Assembly (NCBI GenBank): GCA_021604765.1
Contig: BQJP01000001.1
Location: forward strand, 186,001-250,000
DNA: 64,000 bases
Reading direction: 5' to 3'
Origin: Thermodesulfobacteriota bacterium
GTDB taxonomy: Bacteria > Desulfobacterota_D > UBA1144 > Nemesobacterales > UBA2774
The notes below the pieces were generated by a model. That model was not told where the DNA came from. It did not search any database and saw only the letters and a program-made list of their open reading frames with translations. The position numbers were made by a program, and so were the translations under genes. Below, piece by piece: positions 35,658-44,981 of this stretch; the stretch's first letter is position 1; each line of letters starts with the position of its first letter.

Positions 35658-38600
35658 TTAGTGTCCGCGCTTAATGCCCAGTTTCTTTATTCTAGACTCT
35701 AGTGTTGTGGGTTTTAATCCTAATATTTCAGCCGCGCCTGACTTGCCCCTGATGCGCCAGTTTGTCATATTGAGGATGTAGGAAATATGGTCCTTTTCAA
35801 CTTCCTGCATTTCTTTTATCTCTGAAATAACATTGTCGCTTCTAATTCCCGGAAGTTCAATTTGAAGATCCGGACCGCTAGAAATTATCATAGCGCGCTC
35901 AATCACATTTCTAAGCTGTCTCACATTGCCCGGCCACGGATAATTAATAAGGTTCTCCATATCCTTTCTGGATATGTTCTTTATAGTCTTATCCATTTTC
36001 TCTTCAAATTCGGAGATAAAAAACCAAAGCAAATCGGGAATATCCTCTTTTCGCTCTCTTAAAACCGGGATGTTAACAGGGAAAACATTTAATCTGTAAT
36101 ACAGATCTTCACGAAACTTGCCTTCACCGACCGCTCCTAAGAGTTCGTCATTGGAAGCGGCTATTACTCTTACATTTACTTTAGTTGTTTTGGAACTCCC
36201 GACGCGCTCAAATTCGCCTTCCTGCAGGACTCTTAGCAGTTTTGACTGAAGCTCAAGAGGAAGCTCGCCAACTTCGTCCAAAAAGATTGTAGAATCGTCG
36301 GCAACCTCAAACCGCCCAATGTTCTTTGTAACGGCTCCTGTGAATGCCCCCTTCTCATGACCAAATAGCTCGCTTTCGATCAGGTGAGGGGGAAGGGCAG
36401 CGCAGTTTACCTTGACCATTGCCCGGTCTTTTCGTTTGCTTAGGTTATGAATTCTATTAGCGAATAGCTCTTTACCGGTTCCGGTCTCTCCGGTTAAAAG
36501 AACACTTGCATCTGTTATTGCCACCTGTTCTATTTTGCCGAGAGCGGTTTTTATTGCTTTACTCTGACCAATAATTTCCGCATGACTATATGTTAGTTCG
36601 ATTTCTTTTTTTAGATAAACATTTTCTTTCTCTAGTTTGTCTTTTAGGATTTCTATCTCGGAAAATGCACTTTGGAGTTTCTGTTTTGACTCTATTCTCT
36701 CAGTCATGTCTATCAAAAACCCTCTAAGAGTTTTGGCTTCACCATTTTCTGAAATTACCGAGACCATCTCATAAATCCATACAACTTTGCCGTCTTTTGA
36801 AACCATTCTGTATTCAAGCTCATGGTCCTTTAAAGCTGAGGTGGCTGTGATGCATGCCTTTACTGCCTCATCCCGGTCGTCTTCGTATATGTGAGATGAC
36901 CAGAACTCCTCTTCATACCATTGTTCTGCAGGATAACCCAGAAGCTTTTCCGCTTGCGGGCCGACATATGTGAACTGAAAGGTTTTAGCGTCAGCTTCCC
37001 ATGGTACAACGCTTGTGGTTTCAACAAGGAGTCTGAAATGCTCTCTGCTTTCTCTAAGTTCTTCTCTTGAGGTTTTAAGAGCTTCTGCCTGGTTAGCATT
37101 GTTTATTGCCGTTTCTATTTGATTTGCTACAATCTCAAGGAGATTCATTTCATCTTCGTCGAATGCGTGAAGGGTACGTGAGCTGATATTGATACAGCCT
37201 ATTGTATTATAATTATGCCTGATAGGCATAGAAGCGTAGCTTTTAGTCCCTACTTTTCTACCCGCGGGACCTATATTCCCATCTTTCTCTACGTCGGGCA
37301 CAAAATGAGGAAGCCCGTCTATTAATGTCTTCCAAGTAAATCCTTTTGGCTTGGGTATCTTGGCGACTTTATCAGTGAACCACTTTGGGTATCCGGTAAA
37401 GCTTTTTAGAATAGCCATATCTCCTTCGACCAGGTATATAGCAACATGGTCGGTATGATCTACGTTTTTATCCAATGCGTCTGCTGCGTTTTTGAGGGCT
37501 TCATTTAAGTCGATTGATCTGTGTACGCTTCTAGTGACAGTGCTTATTATTTCTTCGTATCTTTGCTTTTTAGAAAGTTGATCCAAATTCTCTTTTAATG
37601 TTTCCTCGGATTTCCTGAGCGCCTCAGCTTTGCTCGCGTTATTAATAGCGGTTTCTAACTGTCTTGTCACGATCTCAAGTAATCTGATGTCGCCTTCGCT
37701 AAATCCATCTTTCTCAGAGGAGTGTATGTGGATGCAGCCGACAGTTTCGTTTTCAAAATTAAGCGGCATAGAGAGATAACTCTTGGTTCCGAATTCTCTT
37801 CCCGCAGGTCCTATAGCATCGTCCTTATCAGTATCGGGAACGTATCTTGTCTCCCCATCTATGATTGCTTTCCAAGTAGCTCCCTTGGGATAAGGAATTC
37901 TTTTTACTTTCTTTATATAGGACTCATTATGTCCTCGGCTAGCTTTCATTACCGCAAATGGAGGGTTCTCCTTGTCGTTCATGTCACCTTCCACCATAAA
38001 TATCGCTACATTCTTGGCTTCTTCTATCTCATTGCTTATTGCCTCAACTGCATTATTGAAAACCTCATCAAGCTCAAAAGATTGATGTATACTCTGGCTG
38101 ACGGCATTTATTACTTCTTCATATCTACTCTTTCTGTAAAGTCTCTCCAGATTTTCCTTTAAGATTTCCTCAGATTTTTTAATTGCCTCTGCCTGGTTTG
38201 CATTTTTTATTGCAACACCTATCTGTTGAGCTACAATGTCCAGAAGATTTAAATCTTCATTGTCAAACGCATCCTTTTGAAACGAATTGATACATATACA
38301 ACCAATCGTTTCATCTTTGGACTTAATCGGCATTGATACGTAGCTTTTTGTGCCTTCTTTTTTGCCTGCGGGGCCTATTATAGAATCCGCTTCTGCATCG
38401 CTACAGTAAAGGCGCTTTCCCTCTAGGATTGTTTTCCATGTAAAACCTTTGGGGCGGGGTATTTTCTTTACCTTCTTTAATAGCTGCTTGGAGTAACCAC
38501 TATTTGCTTTATTCACTGCGTAGTCACCCTCTACAAAGAATATCCCAACGTTCTCAGCGTGGTCTATATTCTCATGCATAGCATTTACTGCATTATTCAG

Positions 38601-40154
38601 TACTTTGTCGAGATCAATAGAACTGTGAATGCTTTTGCTGACTGCGTTTATTACTCCCTCGTATTTACTCTTTCTGGAAAGTCTTTCTAGATTCTCATTC
38701 AGGGTGTCTTTTGATTTTATACGTTCTATTGCTATACGAGCAAGGTTTGTGGCTCTTTCAATAATATCAAATTCCCATTGAATAGGTTCTCTGGGTTGCG
38801 AATAGTACATAGCGAATGTTCCTAGCAGATCATTGTTATTAGATAGTATTGGAGTTGACCAGCACGCATGTAAATTATATTCAAGAGCCAGATCGCGGTA
38901 GTCTTTCCAGAGCGGGTCTGTTGATATATCAGATACTATTACCTGTCTCTTTAAATGCGCAGCCGTACCGCATGAGCCGATTCCAGGAGCTATTGGCGCT
39001 CCGTCTATTGCTTTTACATAATCTTCAGGCAGGTTGGGGGCCGCACCTGATACCAAAGCTTTGCCAGAATTATCCACTAGCAAAAAAGAGCACAACATCT
39101 GGTTGGATTGTTTTTCCACCGCAATACAAATTTCTTCTAGAATTTCTGTTAATTCTTTTCCCTGAGATATCATTTCCAGGATGTTTTTTTCACTCAACAG
39201 TAAATCATCGGATTTCTTTCGTTTCGTTATATCAATCATTAAACCGCGTAAATACTTAGGTTTGCCATCTTCGGCTGTAACAGAGACTGTTTCGTATATC
39301 CAGACAATTTCACCGTTTTCTGCAATCATCCGGTATTCAAGATCATGGTTTTTAAGAGCCATTGTAGCGTCTCTGCACTTTTTGCTAGCTTCTTCAAGGT
39401 CTTCGGGATGGACAACAGATGTCCAGAACCCCTCTTCATGCCATTTTTCAATCGGATAGCCGAGAAGTTTTTCTGCCTGAGGACCTACATATGTATATTT
39501 TGTTGAACTGAATTCTGCTTCCCATGGGATTGTATTTGTAGTTTCTACAATTTGTCTGAACTGGTCTCTGCTTTTAGTAAGCTCCTGCCCTGATTCTATA
39601 AGGGCCTCGGCCTGTTTTGCGTTTCTTATTGCGATACTTATTTGTTTTGAAACTATATCAAGTAATTTAAGCTCTTCATCATCAAAAACATTCTTTTCAT
39701 AAGAAACTATGGCAATTGTTCCTACAGCCTTTTTATCAATAAACAGAGGGACGATTAAATAGCACTTAAATCCCATATCTTTACCAGCCTGGCCAAGTGA
39801 ATCATCAAGTTCTACATCAGGAACGTAGATAGATTTTCCTTTTATCACTGTTTTCCAGGTAACGCCTTTTGGGTAGGGTATCCTGGCTGCTCTCTTAATA
39901 TAATCTTTAGTAAATCCTTTATGCGCTTTTAAGACAATCTCCTCTCCTTCGACTAGATAAATTGCGGCAAAGTCGAGCTTGTCTATATTCTTTATCATTG
40001 CCAGTATTGAGTTATCAAGTACTGTTTGAAGATCTATGGATTCGTGGACGCTCTGGGTGACTTCGCTAATTATTTCCTGATAGCGGTTTTTTCTGGAAAG
40101 TTCTTCCAGTTTTTTCTGGATGATTTCTTTTTCGCTTTTTCTGCGTACTTCCAT
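35658..40154 (-). CDS. giant GAF/PAS sigma-54-dependent transcriptional activator
   Basis: 1498 residues, about three times the usual length of NtrC-type activators. Order: GAF (24-184), PAS (199-312), a different GAF (328-484), GAF (498-655), GAF (677-845), GAF (865-1025), PAS (1039-1152), short coiled coil, AAA+ (1187-1430) and Fis-type HTH (about 1455-1492). AAA+ motifs: Walker A GETGTGKE (1222-1229), the sigma-54 contact loop GAFTGA (1269-1274), Walker B IFLDEVGE (1290-1297). Four GAF domains are copies of one another, and so are the two PAS domains. No receiver domain and no membrane segment, so it senses cytoplasmic signals directly. Targets unknown. Confidence 0.95.
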   Translation of the reverse strand: MEVRRKSEKEIIQKKLEELSRKNRYQEIISEVTQSVHESIDLQTVLDNSILAMIKNIDKLDFAAIYLVEGEEIVLKAHKGFTKDYIKRAARIPYPKGVTWKTVIKGKSIYVPDVELDDSLGQAGKDMGFKCYLIVPLFIDKKAVGTIAIVSYEKNVFDDEELKLLDIVSKQISIAIRNAKQAEALIESGQELTKSRDQFRQIVETTNTIPWEAEFSSTKYTYVGPQAEKLLGYPIEKWHEEGFWTSVVHPEDLEEASKKCRDATMALKNHDLEYRMIAENGEIVWIYETVSVTAEDGKPKYLRGLMIDITKRKKSDDLLLSEKNILEMISQGKELTEILEEICIAVEKQSNQMLCSFLLVDNSGKALVSGAAPNLPEDYVKAIDGAPIAPGIGSCGTAAHLKRQVIVSDISTDPLWKDYRDLALEYNLHACWSTPILSNNNDLLGTFAMYYSQPREPIQWEFDIIERATNLARIAIERIKSKDTLNENLERLSRKSKYEGVINAVSKSIHSSIDLDKVLNNAVNAMHENIDHAENVGIFFVEGDYAVNKANSGYSKQLLKKVKKIPRPKGFTWKTILEGKRLYCSDAEADSIIGPAGKKEGTKSYVSMPIKSKDETIGCICINSFQKDAFDNEDLNLLDIVAQQIGVAIKNANQAEAIKKSEEILKENLERLYRKSRYEEVINAVSQSIHQSFELDEVFNNAVEAISNEIEEAKNVAIFMVEGDMNDKENPPFAVMKASRGHNESYIKKVKRIPYPKGATWKAIIDGETRYVPDTDKDDAIGPAGREFGTKSYLSMPLNFENETVGCIHIHSSEKDGFSEGDIRLLEIVTRQLETAINNASKAEALRKSEETLKENLDQLSKKQRYEEIISTVTRSVHRSIDLNEALKNAADALDKNVDHTDHVAIYLVEGDMAILKSFTGYPKWFTDKVAKIPKPKGFTWKTLIDGLPHFVPDVEKDGNIGPAGRKVGTKSYASMPIRHNYNTIGCINISSRTLHAFDEDEMNLLEIVANQIETAINNANQAEALKTSREELRESREHFRLLVETTSVVPWEADAKTFQFTYVGPQAEKLLGYPAEQWYEEEFWSSHIYEDDRDEAVKACITATSALKDHELEYRMVSKDGKVVWIYEMVSVISENGEAKTLRGFLIDMTERIESKQKLQSAFSEIEILKDKLEKENVYLKKEIELTYSHAEIIGQSKAIKTALGKIEQVAITDASVLLTGETGTGKELFANRIHNLSKRKDRAMVKVNCAALPPHLIESELFGHEKGAFTGAVTKNIGRFEVADDSTIFLDEVGELPLELQSKLLRVLQEGEFERVGSSKTTKVNVRVIAASNDELLGAVGEGKFREDLYYRLNVFPVNIPVLRERKEDIPDLLWFFISEFEEKMDKTIKNISRKDMENLINYPWPGNVRQLRNVIERAMIISSGPDLQIELPGIRSDNVISEIKEMQEVEKDHISYILNMTNWRIRGKSGAAEILGLKPTTLESRIKKLGIKRGH

Positions 40155-40618
40155 CCTTTTTTACCTTCTGATGGAGGCAGCCAAAGAAAGGGTGCATAAT
40201 TGTGACGGTTAGAACAGCCTAGACTCAGTAACAGCATAAGGTCATTCTTCCTAAGCCAAACCTGTAATTCCGATCATGAAATCCCTATGTTTGGAGACTA
40301 AGACTCCACCATGCTTAGATATTTCCATTATAGAGGAATTGAGGGGGTTTGTAAATCACTTTAGCAAAAAATTCGAACAGTTGTTTGAAACAATGAGGGG
40401 TAGAGTATAAATAAGCTCTAAGGTATATACTTCTTTTGACCAACCAAAAGAAGCAAAAGTCATCCGACTAGACAGAAATAACTAAAATTAATTTCACTAC
40501 GGCTAAATGATTAAATTCGCATAATGATAATACTAATCATGCTCAGAAAATCATTTTTCACGCTAATTTCTTGACGTGATTTCTGAATGTCGGACAATAG
40601 AAAGCTTAATAATAGATA
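40155..40618. other. gene-free region between regulator and propeller gene
   Basis: About 460 bases. It must hold the promoter of the minus-strand regulator. It also contains repeat copy R1 at 40430-40593. The rest shows no gene. Confidence 0.6.
40430..40593 (+). repeat. paired-hairpin repeat R1
   Basis: Hairpin A: CTTCTTTTG (40430-40438) pairs with CAAAAGAAG (40445-40453). The long hairpin opens CCGAC at 40464 and closes GTCGG at 40593. Its second stem is CAGAAAT/ATTTCTG, where other copies have CACAAAAAT/ATTTTTGTG. The inner part has GGCTAAATGATT opposite AATCATTTTTCACGC. It lies upstream of the regulator and points away from it. Confidence 0.85.
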
Positions 40619-41695
40619 CTAAGAATTAAAAGCTCTTTTTCTAATAGCTATAAGGCCAGAAATTCCAAGTATTCCTACAAACGCGATAAGACCCCATTGG
40701 CTCAATGTCGGAACATTAACTATTGGTATTTCATTAGTAATAAATAGCCCACCTGAAAATGGACTTTCTCCAACAGGGATAGTTCTGATTTCTCGAAGTT
40801 GGGGCACACTAATTACAGACACCGTATCGTTGTTAATATTGGCAACATAAATAAAGTTGCCGTCAGCCGTAACATCTATTCCAAATGGCAGTGAAGGAGG
40901 ATTGCCAACAGGTATTAGTGCAATCTCTGAATTGGTTTGAGTGCTTATAATTGAAACATTTGAGGTGCCTGATAGGCTCACATAGACAAAATTGCCGTCA
41001 GGGGATGTTACAAGAAAGTTGGGTCCAGAACCCGAAACTGGTATTGTTCTTATGAGGCTTTGAGTCTGGATATCTATAACTCCTAGAAGATCTTCAAATC
41101 TTAGCCCTATGTAAACAAATTTGTTGTCCGGTGATACTGAAATTCCACTTGGTCTGGCCCCAAGGGGTATGGTGTTAACGACTGTATTGTCCGAAGTTCG
41201 GATTACTGTTACCGAGTCTCCGAAGGCATTGGAAGTATAGACAAAATTACCGTCAGGCGATATCGCTATTTGAATTGGATTACCGGGAACATTTATTGTG
41301 TCCACAACCTGCTTTGTAGCAATGCTTACCACTTGGACAATATTCTGTTGGGAACCAGAAACATATAAGAACTGTCCGTCTGGGGTTTCTACCAATCTTG
41401 AGGGGTTGTTGATATCCATCGAATCAAATGTTTCAGTTACTGTATTTGTAGCAGTGCTTATTTTAGAAATTGTATCGTCTCCGCTATTTATTACATAAAT
41501 AGACTGATTGTCGTGGGAGACTGTTATCCCTTGGGGTCTATCGCCGACAGGGATTGTGGCAATGACATTGTTGTTCTGGTTGTTGATGACAGAAACATTA
41601 TCGCTTCCGGCGTTGGTTATATAAGCAAAAGGCTGGGCGAACGAAGCTGAAGCGGAAAGAAATAGAAAAAGCAATCCTATATATATAGTATTCAT
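40619..41695 (-). CDS. YVTN beta-propeller protein with IPTL-CTERM tail
   Basis: 358 residues: signal peptide (to SFAQPFAYI), about seven YVTN blades (INNQNNNVIATIPVGDRPQG, DNKFVYIGLRFEDLLGVI) and the tail VNVPTLSQWGLIAFVGILGISGLIAIRKRAFNS, with SQWG instead of SEWG. Same plan and start region as the propellers at 25848 and 27078, so a third paralogue. CAAGGAGG precedes the start. Surface role inferred. Confidence 0.92.
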   Translation of the reverse strand: MNTIYIGLLFLFLSASASFAQPFAYITNAGSDNVSVINNQNNNVIATIPVGDRPQGITVSHDNQSIYVINSGDDTISKISTATNTVTETFDSMDINNPSRLVETPDGQFLYVSGSQQNIVQVVSIATKQVVDTINVPGNPIQIAISPDGNFVYTSNAFGDSVTVIRTSDNTVVNTIPLGARPSGISVSPDNKFVYIGLRFEDLLGVIDIQTQSLIRTIPVSGSGPNFLVTSPDGNFVYVSLSGTSNVSIISTQTNSEIALIPVGNPPSLPFGIDVTADGNFIYVANINNDTVSVISVPQLREIRTIPVGESPFSGGLFITNEIPIVNVPTLSQWGLIAFVGILGISGLIAIRKRAFNS

Positions 41696-41782
41696 CCTAA
41701 CATCCTCCTTGAAACTGTTAATTTACATAGTACACAATTACTTATTCCATAGTCAATATGGTCATATTGAGGGGGGAGATAT

Positions 41783-41822
41783 AAAAAAACCACCGCAACT
41801 TATATGGAAGTTACGGTGGTTT
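41783..41822 (-). terminator. intrinsic terminator, minus strand
   Basis: CCACCGCAACTT (41790-41801) pairs with AAGTTACGGTGG (41808-41819), with one mismatch. On the minus strand seven T follow. It ends the YHS gene and isolates it from the propeller gene. Confidence 0.85.
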
Positions 41823-41876
41823 CTGTCTATTGCTCCACTTAACTTTTTATTCTTTTTTCTAAGACTGACTTGTCTG

Positions 41877-42368
41877 CTAGCTCTGTGTTTTTACAGCCGG
41901 CCAGTTAGCGTCAGCCTGTTTCATTAGGTTAGCTTCGTCTTCGTTCCAAGGAACAATTGTATTTAGATGAGTTCCGTCTGGGGTTTCACCGTTGAAGAAG
42001 AGATAGAGCTTACCGTCTACTACTTTATAAACCTCTGGGTCTATAGGGAATTTCTGATTTGCAGCTGCAACTCCGTATGCGCACCATCCGCCGTACTGAG
42101 GAAGATACTTTTCAGGGTTTTTCATGAAAGCGTCTTTATTTGCTGCTGTAGCAAAGTAGTAAGTAACCCCGTTATACTCTGCGGCGTTATCTTTTGAACC
42201 CTCTACCGCTTTATTGTCATTTATGTAAGAGACCACATCGTAACCCTTAACCGCTATGTTGTCTTCTGTTACAAAAACTTCACCTTTTGCCATCTCACCT
42301 GCAAATGATACACCAGCTGAAAGAGCAAATACTGCTACTGCAAATACAGTTAATATTCTTTTGTACAT
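41877..42368 (-). CDS. secreted YHS-domain protein
   Basis: 163 residues with a signal peptide (to SFAGEM). The body starts VTEDNIAVKGYDVVSYINDNKAVEGSKDNAAEYNGVTYYFATAANKDAFMKNPEKYLPQYGGWCAYGVA, a standard YHS-type domain: GYDVVSY, YYFATAANKDAF and PQYGGWCA. Family knowledge links such proteins to metal or haem handling; no cofactor is shown here. AGGAGG precedes the start. A strong terminator follows. Periplasmic. Confidence 0.92.
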   Translation of the reverse strand: MYKRILTVFAVAVFALSAGVSFAGEMAKGEVFVTEDNIAVKGYDVVSYINDNKAVEGSKDNAAEYNGVTYYFATAANKDAFMKNPEKYLPQYGGWCAYGVAAANQKFPIDPEVYKVVDGKLYLFFNGETPDGTHLNTIVPWNEDEANLMKQADANWPAVKTQS

Positions 42369-42525
42369 ATAAAGCCTCCTCGCATGGTTGCAATCGCAAC
42401 TAAATTGTATTTACTGTAATTAGATACAATTTGACTGGTAGAGATTCAGACTTTCTAGTTTTGATTGCTGTTTTTAGCGGACTTCTGCTATAATCGGTAT
42501 TACAATAAACTTTTACGGAGGGAAT

Positions 42526-43374
42526 ATGGGTTATGCGAATCCTGATATCCTGGTAAGCCCTCACTGGCTTCACCAACACAAGGATGACCCGAACCTGGTA
42601 ATAGTCGACTGCCCGTGGGAGTACTATTCTTATACAAGGGCTCATATACCGGGAGCTGTGTGTAGGCCAGAGCATGCTTATATAAAGAATGTAGATGAAG
42701 AGCTTGGTCAAACTGTTTTGGTTGCGGACCTGAAGGAGGTAGAAAAATTATGTATGGATCTCGGCATTGGGGCCGATTCGACCGTAGTGGCTTACGATGA
42801 ATGGGGATCAATATTTGCAACCAGGTTTTGGTGGGTGCTCGGTTACTACGGGTTTAATAAAGTCAAAGTGCTTGACGGCGGCTGGCAGAATTGGGTCTCT
42901 TCGGGACTGCCAATAAGTTTTACCTCCTCTAAACCTAAGGAGATAACCAATCGAGTAAAGCTCAAAGCAAACCCTGAGATGCTGGTTACAATCGATGAGC
43001 TGCTTCAAAAATATGACAATCCGTCATGGCAGGTTCTGGACGTCAGATCTGCCGATGAGTACCATGGTCATGCGGCACACGGCAATACGCGAATAGGGCA
43101 TGTTCCAGGCGCAATACATTTTGAGTGGGACAGGCTGTTTGAGAACTCAAAGGATGCTGAAGGGATCAGACCTTTTAAATCTGCTGATGATATTGAGGCT
43201 TTTTTTAACAGTGCCAGAATTGATAGCTCAAAAAATATTGTAACTCACTGCCAGGCAGCAGTAAGGGCAACATTAGTAGCTTTTGCGCTTGAGTTAATTG
43301 GTTATGGAAAGGTAAAAGTTTACGACGGCTCTATGGCTGAGTGGGCAAATAGAGATGACACTCCTCTTGAATGA
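42526..43374 (+). CDS. sulfurtransferase (rhodanese-type, two domains)
   Basis: 282 residues, the usual length of thiosulfate or 3-mercaptopyruvate sulfurtransferases. The N-terminal domain (NLVIVDCPWEYYSYTRAHIPGAV) lacks the catalytic loop. The C-terminal domain has VLDVRSADEYHGHA, GHVPGAIHFEW and the loop THCQAAVRA with Cys242. CQAAVRA differs from CRIGERS (rhodanese) and CGTGVTA (mercaptopyruvate), so the donor is uncertain. No signal peptide, so cytoplasmic. ACGGAGGG precedes ATG. Confidence 0.9.
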   Translation: MGYANPDILVSPHWLHQHKDDPNLVIVDCPWEYYSYTRAHIPGAVCRPEHAYIKNVDEELGQTVLVADLKEVEKLCMDLGIGADSTVVAYDEWGSIFATRFWWVLGYYGFNKVKVLDGGWQNWVSSGLPISFTSSKPKEITNRVKLKANPEMLVTIDELLQKYDNPSWQVLDVRSADEYHGHAAHGNTRIGHVPGAIHFEWDRLFENSKDAEGIRPFKSADDIEAFFNSARIDSSKNIVTHCQAAVRATLVAFALELIGYGKVKVYDGSMAEWANRDDTPLE

Positions 43375-43744
43375 TTTAAAGCATATTCTAGGACCATATT
43401 TTCTTTGTGAATTTTCTTTATTAACTTACTTAAAATAGCTCTCAAGTTATATAAAATTCAAATAAAATATGAAGCTCAAACCACTGTAATCATTAAACAA
43501 CATAGTGAAAGTAGAATCTCAGATAAACCACCTTAAATAATTCCCATTTACTTTAAGTGAGGTACTGTAGACAGTGATAAATAACTTTAAGTTCAAATAT
43601 CGTAAAAAATGATAGTTAAAGAGTTACTTTAGCAACCACAATCTCTCATTTATAACACATATTAAAAAACTGCTTGGGTTATGATATAAATAACCGTTAT
43701 AGTTATCTACGCGCGATAGTTAAAAATATATGGAGGAATTTATA
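43375..43744. other. AT-rich intergenic region
   Basis: 370 bases, strongly AT-rich, before the esterase. I see no gene, repeat or strong hairpin. It likely holds the esterase promoter. Confidence 0.6.
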
Positions 43745-44893
43745 ATGAGAAGAACTAGTTTATTTGCATTACTTTTACTTGTAATAGTTTCTTTTGGAAT
43801 CACAGGTGGATGTAGTGATAGCGATAATAATAACGACGGAGGTAATCCGCAGCCTACACCAGCGCCTACTCCTGCACCGACCCCAACGCCTACTGGAGGA
43901 CCGCCTGTACCAACTCCTGCACCGACCCCAGCTCCGACACCCGGACCGGGTGGTAGCATCCTGGAGCCAGGAGGAACATTGGCTGGCGTAGCTCAGATAT
44001 TTGACTATGTAGGAAATGATAACGAAAGACAGATGCTGGACTACTATGAAATTACAGGACTGGCTTCACAAACTGCATCATTGTCTACAAGAGGTGAAGA
44101 AGGCACAAGACCTGTGATTGTTTTTATCCACGGGGGCGCTTGGTTATTTGGAGATAGGGGCGATGTTAATGATGAAGAGATTATTTTTGATGCAGCTGAA
44201 ATGGGGGGATTTCATTTGATATCCATCGGCTATCGTCTGGCTACCGAAGATGCTTGGCCTGCTCAGATACACGATGCTAATGCTGCAATAAGGTGGATAA
44301 AGCAAAATGCGCCAATGCTGGGAATAGACCCAGATAAAATAATATTAGTGGGTGGTTCTGCAGGCGCTCATATTGGTGGAGCGGTTGCAATGGCCTCTGA
44401 TATTGACGAGCTTCAAGGCCCTCACAACTTGGAGCCTCCTACTGGCACTGATATTGCAACAGCGTTTCTTATTTTCGGGGCTTACAACCTTAACATGATT
44501 GTAGATGATGGACTTGATCTTGTAGATGACGGCACTTGTGAAGGAGGAAATTTAGCTACCAGCATAGCTGGTTTAGGTGGCATAATACTTCTGCTTGAAT
44601 GTGATTTTCCATTAAATCCACTCGATCCGTTAGGCGGTTGTGCTCAGCAGGATCTGGATTCGGCTAGTCCTGAGCTTTTTGTCGACAGCACAGATCCTCC
44701 AACATATTTAGCCCACGGAAGGGATGACTGCACTGTTCCTTATCAGCAGACGCTTGGTATGGCAGATGTCCTGGGCGCAGCGGGCGTAACATTTCAGAGT
44801 ATGATAGTCGAGGGTGGAGACCATAATACGAACAGCCTTAATTTATCTGTAGATGAAATTCTTACCTTTATAGATGAGAATGTAGAGCCTTAA
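43745..44893 (+). CDS. lipoprotein alpha/beta-hydrolase (esterase)
   Basis: 382 residues from ATG at 43745, chosen because ATGGAGGAA lies upstream; a further in-frame ATG at 43730 would put extra residues ahead of the signal. Lipoprotein signal MRRTSLFALLLLVIVSFGIT with Cys in TGGC, then a Pro/Thr linker (PTPAPTPAPTPTPT). The hydrolase has oxyanion motif HGGAW, nucleophile elbow GGSAGA (Ser205), an Asp in HGRDDCTVP and a His in GGDHNT, as in the esterase/lipase and BD-FAE-like groups. Tethered outside the inner membrane. Paralogue at 45921. Confidence 0.9.
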   Translation: MRRTSLFALLLLVIVSFGITGGCSDSDNNNDGGNPQPTPAPTPAPTPTPTGGPPVPTPAPTPAPTPGPGGSILEPGGTLAGVAQIFDYVGNDNERQMLDYYEITGLASQTASLSTRGEEGTRPVIVFIHGGAWLFGDRGDVNDEEIIFDAAEMGGFHLISIGYRLATEDAWPAQIHDANAAIRWIKQNAPMLGIDPDKIILVGGSAGAHIGGAVAMASDIDELQGPHNLEPPTGTDIATAFLIFGAYNLNMIVDDGLDLVDDGTCEGGNLATSIAGLGGIILLLECDFPLNPLDPLGGCAQQDLDSASPELFVDSTDPPTYLAHGRDDCTVPYQQTLGMADVLGAAGVTFQSMIVEGGDHNTNSLNLSVDEILTFIDENVEP

Positions 44894-44981
44894 AAGTGAA
44901 GGGGCTTATTCGCTAGTTAGATTAGGAGCTTCAAGATTCTTTTACGCCAACTGCGTAAGCTATTTCGGGTAAAATAGTAAA

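Noticed and set aside
43720-43959. Minus-strand Gly/Val-rich frame
   Set aside because: It is the shadow of the Pro/Thr linker of the esterase on the other strand.
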